A DNA stretch of 13,028 nucleotides. It comes from an uncultured Candidatus Altimarinota bacterium (GTDB taxonomy: Bacteria > Patescibacteriota > Gracilibacteria > BD1-5 > UBA6164). The notes beneath the pieces were generated by a model. That model was given only the letters and a program-made list of their open reading frames with translations. It was not told where the DNA came from and did not search any database. Shown here piece by piece: positions 1 through 9,595 of the stretch (position 1 is the stretch's first letter; each line of letters begins with the position of its first letter). The translations under genes were made by a program, and so were the position numbers. The stretch covers positions 1 through 13,028 of the forward strand of contig CALLPO010000001.1 of assembly GCA_938015605.1 (NCBI GenBank). The letters run 5' to 3'.

Positions 1-50
1 ATTGTCAAATAAAAAGTATGACTAAAGTATGATATATTATACATATCTCA

Positions 51-78
51 TTGACAATGTATATGTAAATCATATATT
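51..78 (+). promoter_or_regulatory. Sigma70-type promoter for the first gene
   Basis: TTGACA at 51-56 is followed after 16 bases by TATATT at 73-78. The -35 is a perfect consensus match and the -10 matches at 5 of 6 positions. Transcription would begin near 85, leaving a leader of about 40-65 bases before the ATG at 127 or 151. Inference from sequence only. Confidence 0.55.
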
Positions 79-126
79 AATATCATATTCAATCAATATT
101 GGATATTTAAAACACAAACAAATTAA

Positions 127-741
127 ATGCCAATTGGCAAGGAAAAGAAAATGAGTAAGACTACTAGAAAAATGCAAAAATTAGCATATTCAGGACCTAT
201 AGGTTGGCTTGAATATGCAATAGTATTGTTGATGAAATATTCAACTCTTCAATTACCTTTTGTAAAAAAAGGTAAACGATTTGCATATGCTATGGGCTGG
301 TTTTTGAGCTATAAAGGAGTTGAGTATGTAATTTTTCAGGGAAAGAAAAAAGCTGAGGACTATCAAACTGTTCTCCCTAAGGAGTTTTCTGAGCTGAAGT
401 TTGAAGGCAATATTGACTTACCAACTGCATCAGTCCCTCTTATTCCTCATGGACTTTATGGATCAGGTGGTAAGCTAGGATTCTCTGGAGACAAGGATTT
501 TACAGCTTTGGAAGTTGAAATATCAGTCTCTGAAAGAGTTGTCACCGAAAAAGATGGTGATAATGTTGCCCTTATGCCAATTGGAATAATAAATTTTGGT
601 GAAGTCACTGAAGATTTTTGGAACCAACTTCATGAACCAAACCGTAATGCTTTAATTCTTGAAAGAAGTAAAGCAAAAGAAATGTTGGAAGGGAAAGCTC
701 AAACAGACAAAGTCGTTGTATTTGTTGAAGAGTATTGTTAA
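127..741 (+). CDS. Hypothetical protein, ~200 aa, no UGA-glycine codons
   Basis: I do not recognise this protein. It is 204 aa from the ATG at 127. The in-frame ATG at 151 (196 aa) may be the true start, because an AAGGA stretch lies at a good ribosome-binding distance before it. The N-terminus is basic. Residues about 23-47 form a moderately hydrophobic stretch containing GPIGWLEYAIVLL, and the C-terminal half looks like an acidic beta-rich cytosolic domain. There is no clear signal peptide or catalytic motif. All 18 glycines are GGN and none is TGA, while the neighbours use TGA for roughly 70-80% of glycines. It also has a CGA codon at 277-279, a codon I found in no other gene here. It therefore reads through under the standard code as well as code 25. 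This suggests recent transfer, phage origin or special translation. It has its own promoter and is convergent with the next gene. Confidence 0.8.
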   Translation: MPIGKEKKMSKTTRKMQKLAYSGPIGWLEYAIVLLMKYSTLQLPFVKKGKRFAYAMGWFLSYKGVEYVIFQGKKKAEDYQTVLPKEFSELKFEGNIDLPTASVPLIPHGLYGSGGKLGFSGDKDFTALEVEISVSERVVTEKDGDNVALMPIGIINFGEVTEDFWNQLHEPNRNALILERSKAKEMLEGKAQTDKVVVFVEEYC

Positions 742-888
742 AGTAGAATAAACTACCCAAAAAATTATCAAATATTCATGTTTTCCTGTAAAAAGGTATT
801 ATGTCTAAATTGAAGCAATTTATCTCCATATAATTATTTGTTATATAGATGATGAAATGTTGATTGACCGGAAAGAATTTTTGATACT

Positions 889-917
889 AAAAGACTACCT
901 GTAATAGGTAGTCTTTT
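889..917. terminator. Bidirectional terminator hairpin between convergent genes
   Basis: A perfect 12-bp stem runs from 889-900 (AAAAGACTACCT) to 906-917 (AGGTAGTCTTTT) with a 5-base loop at 901-905. A short T run closes it on either strand, so it can serve both the upstream plus-strand gene and the minus-strand operon. The minus-strand stop codon (916-918) lies inside the stem arm, an unusually tight arrangement. Confidence 0.75.
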
Positions 918-2547
918 ATAATATAATTCTAACATCTCTTTTTGAATCACTTTTTATTTTAAATGCTTTATCTTGAAAGATATACATTTCTTCAATTTTA
1001 TTTAAAGAGGTTAATTGTTTGTTTGAAAGATTAATTCACTTTTGCTTAAAAAAATCTTTATAATATATAACATTTTCATTTTTATCTGCTATAGTTTTCA
1101 AAAGAGAAATCACATTAACTGTAACATTTTTACGTTTCACTCAATTGTACTTGATACTAAAATTTTCAGTGTCTTGAAACTTATTATATTCTGTAGTATT
1201 ATTTCATGCTTTGAAATCAAAAATGAAGAGTTCTCAATTATTCTCTTCTATATAGTCTGGTGTTTTAGATTTATAATTCCCAAACTTTCAATTTGATTTT
1301 ATTTTGCTCCATTTAATTTCATCTTCTCAATCTAATAATAATACTTGTTTCATTTGTACTTGAAAATCATGCCCAATTCTATCTCTTTCAGCAGTATCAC
1401 TGATCATAGTATTTCCAAGAAAAATACTTCAATTGTCTGAGTCGTTTTTTCCCCCTTCTTTTAAAAGTTTTTCTAACCATAGAATAACAGGTGGAGTAAG
1501 TTTTAAGTCATCAGCTTTCATTTGAATTTTTCATCAATCAATGAATGTAATCTTATTTAGTAGTTTTGCATATTCATTATATCTTAGTCTATCAGTTTTT
1601 AAATATTTATTGGTTATTTTTTTAAAATCATCTGTTTTTTTAACTAGATTTCCTCACATAGATAATTCTCAAATATTGAGCAGTTCTCCATGAGGTGTTA
1701 TTTTAAGTGAAGAATTTATTCACTCTATAATTCTTCAGTCTGTATTATTTGAAGTAGTATAATAATACTGAAAGTAATCTATAAGTGTTCAAAGATTAAC
1801 ACTTGTATTAAATCTTTCTTGTTTCCAATCAACTAATCATTCTAGTATTAAGTTTCAGCTTTTTCTTACAGTTGTTTTTCACATTTCAATTGCAGACACT
1901 TTCTTATCAAATGTGTAACTATATCATGGGATTATTTGTTCAGTAGTTCAATCAGAAACTATTACTCATATATCATTATCATTAATTACTGTAGTATGTT
2001 CTAAATTTCATACAATTTGATTAATTTTCTTTTCCATCAGAACTTGAAATACCTCTGAAGGTTTTTCTATAATTTCAGCATTAATTGCTGCCAATTCTCA
2101 AAACATAGCTCAGGGATTACTATTGAAGGTTAAATCAATGGTAAAATTATTCATATCTGTTAATATATCTTCAAACTGAATTCATCATGAATTAATAAGT
2201 GACAGAATACATTCATCAGTACCATTATAAGTGAGTGGGAAACTTGAAAATGCTAGACGTGCAGGCACTCATTCCATAGAATTTGAGTTTGTTCTTCAAA
2301 AGTCATCTAATCTATTCTTAAGTTCATCTAAATCTCTAATACTTGGATTTTCTAATATCTTTCTAAATTCTACAGGTAAAAACTGTCAAAATATAGAAGT
2401 GTCTATTTTTATAAATTTTTTTCAATTTCTTTCAACTATTTCAATTCCTCAAGACTGAAAATGAGTCTTATGGTTTGATCAAGACTCCCCTTCTGATATT
2501 CAGACTTCACTGAGAACAGTCGCATGATGTAATAATTCAGTTCACAT
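916..2547 (-). CDS. Unrecognised protein with C-terminal PD-(D/E)xK nuclease-like motif, 543 aa
   Basis: This is the third gene of the minus-strand operon. With TGA as Gly it reads from ATG (2547-2545) to TAA (918-916) as 543 aa, with about 33 of 43 glycines written TGA. Residues 1-380 are unrecognised, soluble and mixed alpha/beta. The C-terminal part has an acidic helix around E387 (AERDRIGHDFQ), then P430-D431 (TPDY), a turn, and the hydrophobic strand ELFIFDFKAG with D444 and K446. This order of E, PD and DxK is the signature of the restriction-endonuclease-like fold, in which these residues bind metal and cut DNA or RNA. Residues about 471-543 resemble a small accessory or winged-helix segment. 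The ATG follows the upstream stop by one base (TAA-A-ATG), implying translational coupling. Nuclease activity is inferred from the motif only. A structural role of the fold is an alternative. Confidence 0.8.
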
Positions 2548-2548
2548 T

Positions 2549-5119
2549 TTATTTTTGTTTTAATCTTGTATTTTTACTTTCTAATATTAGTTTAAAAAAA
2601 TGATCTGGTTCCAATTCTTGATCTAAGATTTTCATTGCATTTTCATATCATTTTTTGGACCATAATTTTTCTAGAAAAAAACTAGAATTTCATGTATATT
2701 CTTCTAAAGTAAGTTCCAAATCATTAGCAGTAATATTATTGCTTTCAAAAAGAGCTATTATATTTCTTCAATCAATTGAATTACTATCAAGTCACCACCC
2801 TTCACAAAACTCTTGGTAATTAATTGTTTTATTTAATGATTTTGGAGTATCTGTTTGTGAAACCTTCCTCTGTGACAATGGTTTATCTATATCATAATCT
2901 AAAAAATCTAATACATCATCTAGCATTTCTTTTGTAAATGAGGATTTTGAGACTTTTAATTTATTTTTTACATCATCAGTATTCAAGGAGCTACCTAATC
3001 ATATATTTGAGAATCTGTTATCAGCAAGAATATGAATTAATAATTTAAATGCAGTTTTATCTTCTCACCATAATAATTCTTTGAATTTCTCAAGACTTAA
3101 TCCATATGGATTAGTACCTTTTAGAGTAGTATTAATTTCATTTATAGCATATGTTTTTACTTTTACTTTTACATCCATACTTAAAAAATCATCTTTAAAT
3201 AAAATTTTAGCAAGTCTTAACACTGATTTTGAAGTAAATTTTCATTCTATAAGTAGATTTGATTTGTGATGTTTTAATAATATATTTCAATAAGTACTAT
3301 TTCTAAGAAATTCTTGAATACTGTCTGGATTACCTGCATCAATAGATTTGAATATTTTTTTGTTTGATTTATATAGATACATCTGTTCAAGTAATTGAAC
3401 AAGATGATTTAATTTTTTATCTGAGAACTCTTCTTTAACTTTTAATCATACTGCTTCTAAAGAAAACTTTTCTCAATAAATATATTCTGCAATCTTATTC
3501 TTTTGACCAGCCTTAATATGTTTAATACTTGAATAGTTGAGTGTTTTTTGAATATATGATAAATAATGAATTGAATTATTGCCTCTTGCATTTTTTGACA
3601 TAATTTTTCTTAAAGGAACATCAAAAAATAAAACTCAATCCGTTGAATTAAAAATATCTTCTATTTCTTCTCTACATTTTTGCTTATAGTAATTAATATC
3701 GTGATATAATCATAATAGTTCTTGTATTTTTTTGTTTTCAAGATCAGTATATGAAAGTTTATATTTTTTCAAAAATACACCTAATGATTTTACTTTTTTT
3801 GCAACTTCTCAAATTCATATTCATTCCAAAAGTGCAATATCAGTAATCATTGGAGTATATTCTGCAAATCATTCATTAATTTCACTGAGGAGTGTATCTT
3901 CTGCAATTCTATTTAAATCTATACCATTAAGGTTAAGTGTTGAATGTTTATTTATTATATGAGCAGATCAACCTGTACTTACAAGTACAGGTTTAGAAGT
4001 TTTATTTGATTTCTCTGATGGTTGTTTACTTTCTACTTTTTTGCACTTATTTTTTTTAAATAATCATTTTAGTTCATTAATTTTTTCTAAATCATGGACT
4101 CTATTAAAAGTTTCACCTTCAGACTCTCTTCTAAATCTTCTGTTATTTACAGAAATAATTACTTGATTTTGGTTCTCTTTATCTTTAATTATATTTGAGT
4201 ATGCTTTTGTGTTCTTGTCTAGTGAATTATGATCAGAGAAAAATATTACTCCTCAAATATTTAATGCATCATGGTACCCTATTTCATTTGAATTAATAAG
4301 TTTAATATTTGATATATTTTTTTCTTTTATTTTTTTTGTTAACTCTTTCTCTTGAGAATTATCTTTTACATATCAAAAGAATTCAATTTCTGGATGTTTT
4401 ATAACCTCCTCTATTAAAAGTTCCTCAATTTGCTCTAATCATGTTTCTTGTTCAATTCAATTCTCATTAAATTCTAAAGATGGTTCTAAAATTATTTCAT
4501 GAACATTACCATGATCATTACTCGATAATAATTTTTGTATTGATGATGTGTCTTCAGTATTAATTGAAGTACTATATAATGATTTTACTTTTTTCCAAAG
4601 TTTGTCATTATCTAGTCATTTTCTTGAGAAAACAATAAATTCTGGTTGAAGATAAGAATGTTTTTTACTTAGTTCTTCTAAGATTTTTCTCTCTTTAATT
4701 CACTCATTCTTTTTATTGTTTTTTCAGAAATTAGGCATATCAAAAAAGATGCATTTTATACATTTATCTTGAATCAAATTTTCTTCTAAAGAATCAATAC
4801 TTGAAAGTATAATATTATTATTTATATCTATTGATTCATTTGAAATGTGATTATGTATGAATTTTGAAATGTCATGATTTCTTACAACTAAAACTACTTT
4901 TTTTCATGACTTATCACAATCTCTAGCTATTCTTTTAATTTCATCAAGTGGAGATGTTCATTTTATTACTGATGGTTCAATTTTTTCTGACAATGAAACA
5001 GCATTATTGTTACTAGACTTTAATGCTGCATTTACACCAATAGAGAGGGGATTTTTTTTATGTACTGATCTAATCGGGACTCTATTAATGTGTCATAATC
5101 ATTTTGAAATATTTTTCAT
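2549..5119 (-). CDS. Unrecognised large soluble protein, 856 aa, possible tandem Rossmann-like N-terminal domains
   Basis: This is the middle and largest gene of the operon. It is open from ATG (5119-5117) to TAA (2551-2549) only when TGA is Gly. I do not recognise the family. Residues about 55-182 have a receiver-like strand pattern: KKVVLVVRNHD, then IILSSIDSLEE, then KCIFFDMPNFG (D127, M128, P129, G132), then EFIVFSRKG. A response-regulator receiver would have DxxMP, so this site is abbreviated and probably not phosphorylated. Residues about 244-327 look like a second alpha/beta unit (EIEFFGYVKD, GGVIFFSDH, QVIISVNNRR). Residues about 360-375 are a Lys/Ser-rich linker, and 400-856 are largely helical. 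I saw no Walker A, helicase or nuclease motif and no membrane segment. A TATAAT at 5131-5126 lies just before the ATG, so an internal promoter giving a near-leaderless transcript is possible. The gap to the upstream gene is 38 bases. Confidence 0.8.
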
Positions 5120-5157
5120 GACTATATTATAACATAAAGTTGTTTTAGAATAAAATT

Positions 5158-6471
5158 TTATCTACATTTTCTTCTAATAAAATTAAGTACAAATTCAAAA
5201 TCATGAAATCAAAATTTTGGAGGCATACCTAAATTAGATATATGATCCACAAACAAGTCTTCTTTAATAATATTTAAGACAAATCTTAAAAAAGATTCAT
5301 TCTTTTCACAAAAAAGAAAAACTTCATGATCTTTAGTATTGTCAGTTATTATATCAATATTTGTTTCATTAAGAATATACTCAACTATTCACTTTAATAT
5401 GTCTGTTTGTATAAGTGAAATATCTGCATATGTAACATCAAATATATACTCTGGTAATATTGTAAATATAATTTTTGTATTAGGTATTGCTTTTCAATAC
5501 ATAATTTGAAAATCTAATGATTTAGATAAAAGTTTTATCAAAAAATCTAATGATTCTTTAGGTGAATTAAATCAAAATAAATGAACAGAATCAGGATATT
5601 TTAATCTCATGAAGTCACTAATATCTTTGACTCAAATATTTAATAATGTGTTTTTTATATAATTAGTTCAAAAATTAGATCTAATGATTTTCTTTGATTT
5701 TTGTGGGACACACTTTTTTGGAGGTAAATTTTTTAAAACAGTTTTTTTATGAGAGAATGTTCAGATATCAGCTTTTCTATTTCACCTTGTCTCTCTAAAA
5801 GCTTTATCAATAATTAGTACTTCTTTATTTTTCTCTAAATAATTATTTCAGTGTGATGTCCTATATGATGTAATTAAATCATAAAAATCTGTAAAATATT
5901 TTGATGATGAACGTGGGTTTTTTATTCCACAGAAATATTTTTTTATTAGTGAAGCGTCGTTGCTATATGTTCTTCAAACTGTAGTTAAAAATTTTTTTAC
6001 TTTATCTTTATTGTAGCTACACTGAACAAATAATTCCTCTAAATGAGTTGTTGTAATATTTAGCTCATTACACATTCTAACAAGTGAATTCCTTTGTTTT
6101 GTATGTAATTGATATTTTAAAGCAAGTTCTGACGATACACTAATAATTGTATTAACTTCATCTTGATTTTTTTTAATTTGGTCACCTATTCAAAAGTTAG
6201 GATTAAGTGCAAGGAAAACTAATAGTTCAATAATTGTAGCCTCATTTTCTCATGACTCTTTAGCTACTCTAGAAATAAGATCATTTTTTTTACGTTCAGG
6301 GATGGACTTATTTAAATTTACTAAGAATTCATCTAGTATAAGATCTCTATCATCACATATAGAGTTTATTCTAATATAACATTTTTGTAAATCTGCATCT
6401 AAAAAAGACATATTAAGTCAAACTAAACATGAATTTTCATCATCAAAATTCTCTCTGTATCCTATTATCAT
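5158..6471 (-). CDS. Unrecognised soluble protein, 437 aa, first gene of operon
   Basis: This is the first gene of the minus-strand operon. ATG at 6471-6469 is the first possible start after an in-frame TAG, and TAA is at 5160-5158. About 13 of 17 glycines are TGA. I do not recognise it. The first ~180 residues look all-helical (for example ENEATIIELLVFLALN at 76-90). Residues about 205-275 are basic and glycine-containing (FRETRGNRKADIG, then PPKKCVPQKSKKIIR), which could contact nucleic acid. The C-terminal ~170 residues alternate strands and helices. There is no signal peptide, transmembrane helix, P-loop or obvious catalytic set. Its position ahead of an 856-aa partner and a predicted nuclease suggests a shared complex or pathway, possibly as sensor or regulator. 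That is inference only. Confidence 0.78.
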
Positions 6472-6509
6472 TATTATTAACTAACTTATTACAATAATTT
6501 ATATATTAA

Positions 6510-6538
6510 TATTATTAGTATAAAAATTATATTGTCAA
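6510..6538 (-). promoter_or_regulatory. Promoter for the three-gene minus-strand operon
   Basis: On the minus strand TTGACA (6538-6533) is followed after 18 bases by TAATAT (6514-6509), a 4 of 6 match to the -10. Several other AT-rich -10 candidates overlap nearby. The start would lie near 6502, about 30 bases before the ATG at 6471. The divergent glmS promoter lies about 40 bases away, so regulation could be shared. Confidence 0.45.
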
Positions 6539-6573
6539 TTAAGTTTATACTAAACACATTCTCTTTCATTTTT

Positions 6574-6601
6574 TTGACACACTTTACAAAAAAAATACAC
6601 T
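6574..6601 (+). promoter_or_regulatory. Promoter for glmS operon
   Basis: TTGACA at 6574-6579, a 16-base spacer and TACACT at 6596-6601 predict a start near 6608. The leader would be only about 25 bases, too short for a glmS ribozyme-riboswitch, and none is seen. Confidence 0.5.
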
Positions 6602-6632
6602 AAATCTAGTTTAATTATTAATTCTAAAATCT

Positions 6633-8459
6633 ATGTGTTGAATATTTGCTTATAACTGAAAAGAGAATGCAATTCCATTGTTAGTTGAATGATTAAGAAA
6701 TCTTGAATATAGAGGATATGATAGTGCCTGAGTTTTTTGAATAAATTCAGATTGAGCAAAATTTTTTGAAAAAGCAGTATGAAAAGTTAGTAATCTAGCA
6801 ATGAAGGTTGAAAAAAGTGCTAATAAAGATTGAAAATACACATCTTGAATAGCTCATACTAGATGGGCAACTCATGGTTGAGTTACAGAAGAAAATACTC
6901 ATCCACATTATTCAGAAGATAAAAGGTTTTTTATAGTTCATAATTGAATTATTGAAAACTATATACCACTTAAAGAAAAGCTTGTATCAAAATGATATAA
7001 ATTCTATTCAGATACAGATACTGAAGTGGTTGCAAAACTTATACAAGACATCTTTACATGAGATATACTTGAAACTATAGAATTAGCTACAAAACAGCTT
7101 GTTTGAGCATATGCATTGTGAATTATAGACACACATAACCCTGAAGTGCTTTATTGAGCAAAATTAGGAAGTCCTATGATAGTGTGAATTTGAGAAAAAT
7201 GAAGTTTTCTGTCAAGTGATATTAATGCAGTAAGTTGAGTTGCATGAGAATTTATTACCTTAGAAGATTATGAAATTGTTAAAATAGAAAATGGTGTGCA
7301 TCAAATATTTTCTCTATGAAAAGAAGTTAGTAGAAAGTGAGAAAAAATAACTGCTGAATTTGAAACAGCTACAATGTGAGAATTTAATACATTTACTGAA
7401 AAGGAAATTCATGAAGCACCAGAAGTTCTAAAGAATGTATTTAAATGAAGAATTGATTTTGATACAAAAACTATTAAATCAGAAACTCTTGATGAATTAA
7501 ATGAATGTGATATAAAAAGAATTGAAATAATTGCAAGTGGTTCTAGTTATTTTGCATGAGTTACTGGTTCATATTGGTTTAAAGAAATCTCAGGGCTTCC
7601 ATGTGAAGTAAGAATTTCACCTGAATTCTTATATGATACATTTATTCCTCAAAAAAAGACGCTCTATATTTTTATGAGTCAATCTTGAGAGACAGCAGAT
7701 GTTAGAGAATCAGTAAAGATTGTAAAAGAAAAATGATGATTAACATTCTGAATAGTAAATGTTGTCGGTTCAACTATTGCTAGAATGTGTGATATGGGTT
7801 TATATACACACTCTTGAACTGAAGTATGAGTAGCTAGTACTAAAAATATTATAGGTCAGCTAGGTGTACTTATGTTAATGGCTTTGAATTTTTGAATTAA
7901 AGGGAATTTGCAAATGAGAGAAGCAAAAGACCTTATTGGAAAAATTTGAGAACTACCAAACAAGCTTAAAATGCAGTTAGAAAATCAAGTATTACTTGAC
8001 CCCATTATTGAAAAATATTCTAAATACAAGAACTTCTTTTTTCTTGGAAGAAACCTTCAGTACTGAACAGCTGCTGAAGCTTCTTTAAAACTAAAAGAAC
8101 TTACATACCTTCATGCAGAATGCTATTCTACTGGTGAACTTAAACATTGACCACTTGCTCTTGTATGACCAGATTTCCCATGTGTTGTAATAAATACAAA
8201 ATGACTTCTTAGAGATAAAACAATTTCTAATATTAGAGAAATAAAAGCAAGAGACACTACAGTTCTATGAGTAGTTACTGTATGAGATATTTCTAAAGAA
8301 CTCTATGACGATACTATTGAATTACCAAAATCTCACCTACTTCTTTCACCTTTTTTACCACTTATACCTATGTGGTTAATGGCTGTATGAATAGCAAAAA
8401 AACTTTGAAAAGATGTTGATAAACCTCAAAATTTAGCTAAAAGTGTTACTGTTGAGTAA
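6633..8459 (+). CDS. glmS: Glutamine--fructose-6-phosphate aminotransferase (isomerizing), GlmS
   Basis: GlmS makes glucosamine-6-phosphate from fructose-6-phosphate and glutamine, the first step toward UDP-GlcNAc for peptidoglycan and surface glycans. The protein is 608 aa, essentially the length of the E. coli enzyme (609). It starts Met-Cys2-Gly, so Cys2 is the N-terminal nucleophile of the glutaminase domain. HTRWATHG and HNGIIENY follow. The two SIS isomerase domains show SQSGETADV and GTEVGVAST, and the C-terminal region shows GELKHGPLAL and the family ending DKPQNLAKSVTVE. About 42 of 57 glycines are TGA, including family-invariant ones (Cys2-Gly3, SQS-Gly, KH-Gly-P). This is the clearest evidence for code 25 in the window. 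It leads a three-gene plus-strand operon, with 22 bases to the next start. It is cytosolic. Confidence 0.97.
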
Positions 8460-8481
8460 ATAATTTTTAATATAAAAAATA

Positions 8482-9135
8482 ATGATAAAGTGAGTAATAT
8501 TTGATATGGACTGATTGTTAATTGATTCTGAACCATTATGGCATATATGAGAGATTAAAGTTTTTAAAAAATATTGAATTGAAATTGATCCTACACAAAC
8601 TATGTGATTAAAGATTAATGAAATAGTTGAATACTGGTATAATAAAATGCCTTGGGATTTATGAGCAATAACAAAGGAAAAGCTATGAGAAGACTTACTC
8701 CAAACTATGTCACAACTTTTCCTCACAGATCTTATTGAAAAATCATGAGTTAAATACATAATGAAATTTTTTAAGAAAAAATGATTAAAAATAGCAATTA
8801 ATTCTGCCAGTCATTATATTTTAATTGATTCTGCTATTGAAAAAATGGGGATATGAGAATATATAGAAGTTATACATTCTGGACAAGATGAAGAATTTTG
8901 AAAACCACATCCAGGTTGATATATAACTACATGTAAAAAAATGTGATTATTGCCTTCAGAGGTTATAGCATTTGAGGATTCACTTAATTGAGTAATATCA
9001 GTCAAATCAGCAAAAATCAGATGTATTTGTATTCCTGATAAAAATGATTATTCTAATTCTAAGTTTGCAATAGCAGATATTAAACTCAACTCTTTAGATG
9101 ATTTTAATGAAGATACTTTAAGTAAGTTGAACTAA
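8482..9135 (+). CDS. HAD-superfamily phosphatase, sugar-phosphatase (HxpB/beta-phosphoglucomutase) type
   Basis: This is a 217-aa haloacid-dehalogenase-type hydrolase. Motif I is D8-M-D10-G-L-L-I-D-S-E: D8 is the expected nucleophile and D10 the acid/base. An alpha-helical cap follows at about 18-85. Motif II is AINS108, the motif III lysine is K141 (FGKPHPGGY), and motif IV is E165-D166 (AFEDSLNG). The DMDGLLIDSEPLW opening resembles E. coli HxpB (YniC), which dephosphorylates hexose phosphates such as 2-deoxyglucose-6-phosphate. Beta-phosphoglucomutase is the main alternative. About 14 of 17 glycines are TGA, including motif I Gly11. It lies 22 bases after glmS and 6 bases before the next gene, so it is in the same transcript and probably acts on a phosphosugar. 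The substrate cannot be read from the sequence. Confidence 0.9.
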
Positions 9136-9141
9136 TACAAC

Positions 9142-9513
9142 ATGTGGCTTATACGCTTTCAGAATATACAACCAAATGATTATGTAAAAATAAAGCAGCT
9201 TTGTAAAAAAGCTGGTTTTTGCCCTAAAAAATTTACTGCAACAATACTCGTAAAATCTATAATTACTCATATTCTTTTAAAGAAATCCTGGAGAAAAGTA
9301 TCAGCTCAATTTTGAATTCCATACCTCCCTATTTACCAATTTTATCAGAAAATAAAGGATAAATCAGAGCTAGTTGATATGTTAAATATGTTTTGTGAAA
9401 CAAAAGTAATTAGCTATATTAAAAATGAAAAGAACATAACTAAAACTTTTTTAGAAAGTGAAGAATTAATTTTAGAGAGTTTAACACAAATAAAAAATAC
9501 TAGAATTAACTAG
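9142..9513 (+). CDS. Small helix-turn-helix-like protein, 123 aa
   Basis: This is a basic protein of 123 aa running from ATG at 9142 to TAG at 9511-9513, with a single TGA-Gly (QFGIP). Residues about 42-72 (HILLKKSWRKVSAQFGIPYLPIYQFYQKIKD) resemble the N-terminal helix-turn-helix of IS5-like transposases, in which a strand of 'KSWR-vs-eFGip' leads into a recognition helix. No catalytic DDE part follows, so it is either a domesticated DNA-binding fragment, a small regulator or a stand-alone protein of this lineage. It is the last gene of the glmS operon, 6 bases behind the HAD gene, and its stop codon lies inside the terminator hairpin. The family assignment is weak. Confidence 0.75.
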
Positions 9514-9521
9514 TATTTTTT
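9492..9521. terminator. Terminator of the glmS operon, probably bidirectional
   Basis: A perfect 12-bp stem (9492-9503 with 9510-9521) surrounds a 6-base loop AATTAA at 9504-9509. It begins with six As and ends with six Ts, so it has a U-tract in both directions. The TAG stop of the upstream gene (9511-9513) is within the right arm. Read from the other strand it could end the small minus-strand gene at 9596-9742. Confidence 0.8.
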
Positions 9522-9595
9522 ATTTAAAAATATTTTATATGTATTGTCCTAATGGATATACTAAATACTTTTTCAAATCATTTCTTTTTGAATTT

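Noticed and set aside
1..8. A minus-strand TTGACA at the left edge suggesting a divergent promoter
   Set aside because: Its -10 would lie outside the window, so it cannot be evaluated.
778..921. A plus-strand 47-codon frame (with TGA as Gly) downstream of the first gene
   Set aside because: It runs through the terminator hairpin, has no ribosome-binding site or recognisable pattern, and reading TGA as sense lengthens chance frames.
2231..2458. Apparent pseudogenes: many genes look broken by TGA stops under the standard code
   Set aside because: The TGAs fall at conserved glycines; code 25 restores single full-length genes with expected lengths.
1042..4000. Plus-strand and short minus-strand frames inside the three-gene operon
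   Set aside because: They are antisense shadows, or TGA-delimited pieces of the long code-25 genes.
3960..4000. The inverted repeat around 3969-3994 (acctgtacttacaagtacaggt)
   Set aside because: The ~22-base palindrome lies within the 856-aa coding frame (PVLVSTG) and is most simply explained by codon use; without a partner site I do not call it an operator, though it could be worth a look as a protein-binding site.
6472..6632. glmS ribozyme/riboswitch upstream of glmS
   Set aside because: The leader predicted from the promoter is only about 25 bases and no such structure is visible in the gap.
6650..9005. Minus-strand frames opposite glmS and the HAD gene, and opposite the membrane protein at 10715-11641
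   Set aside because: The plus-strand proteins have unmistakable family motifs; the antisense frames are low-complexity by-products.
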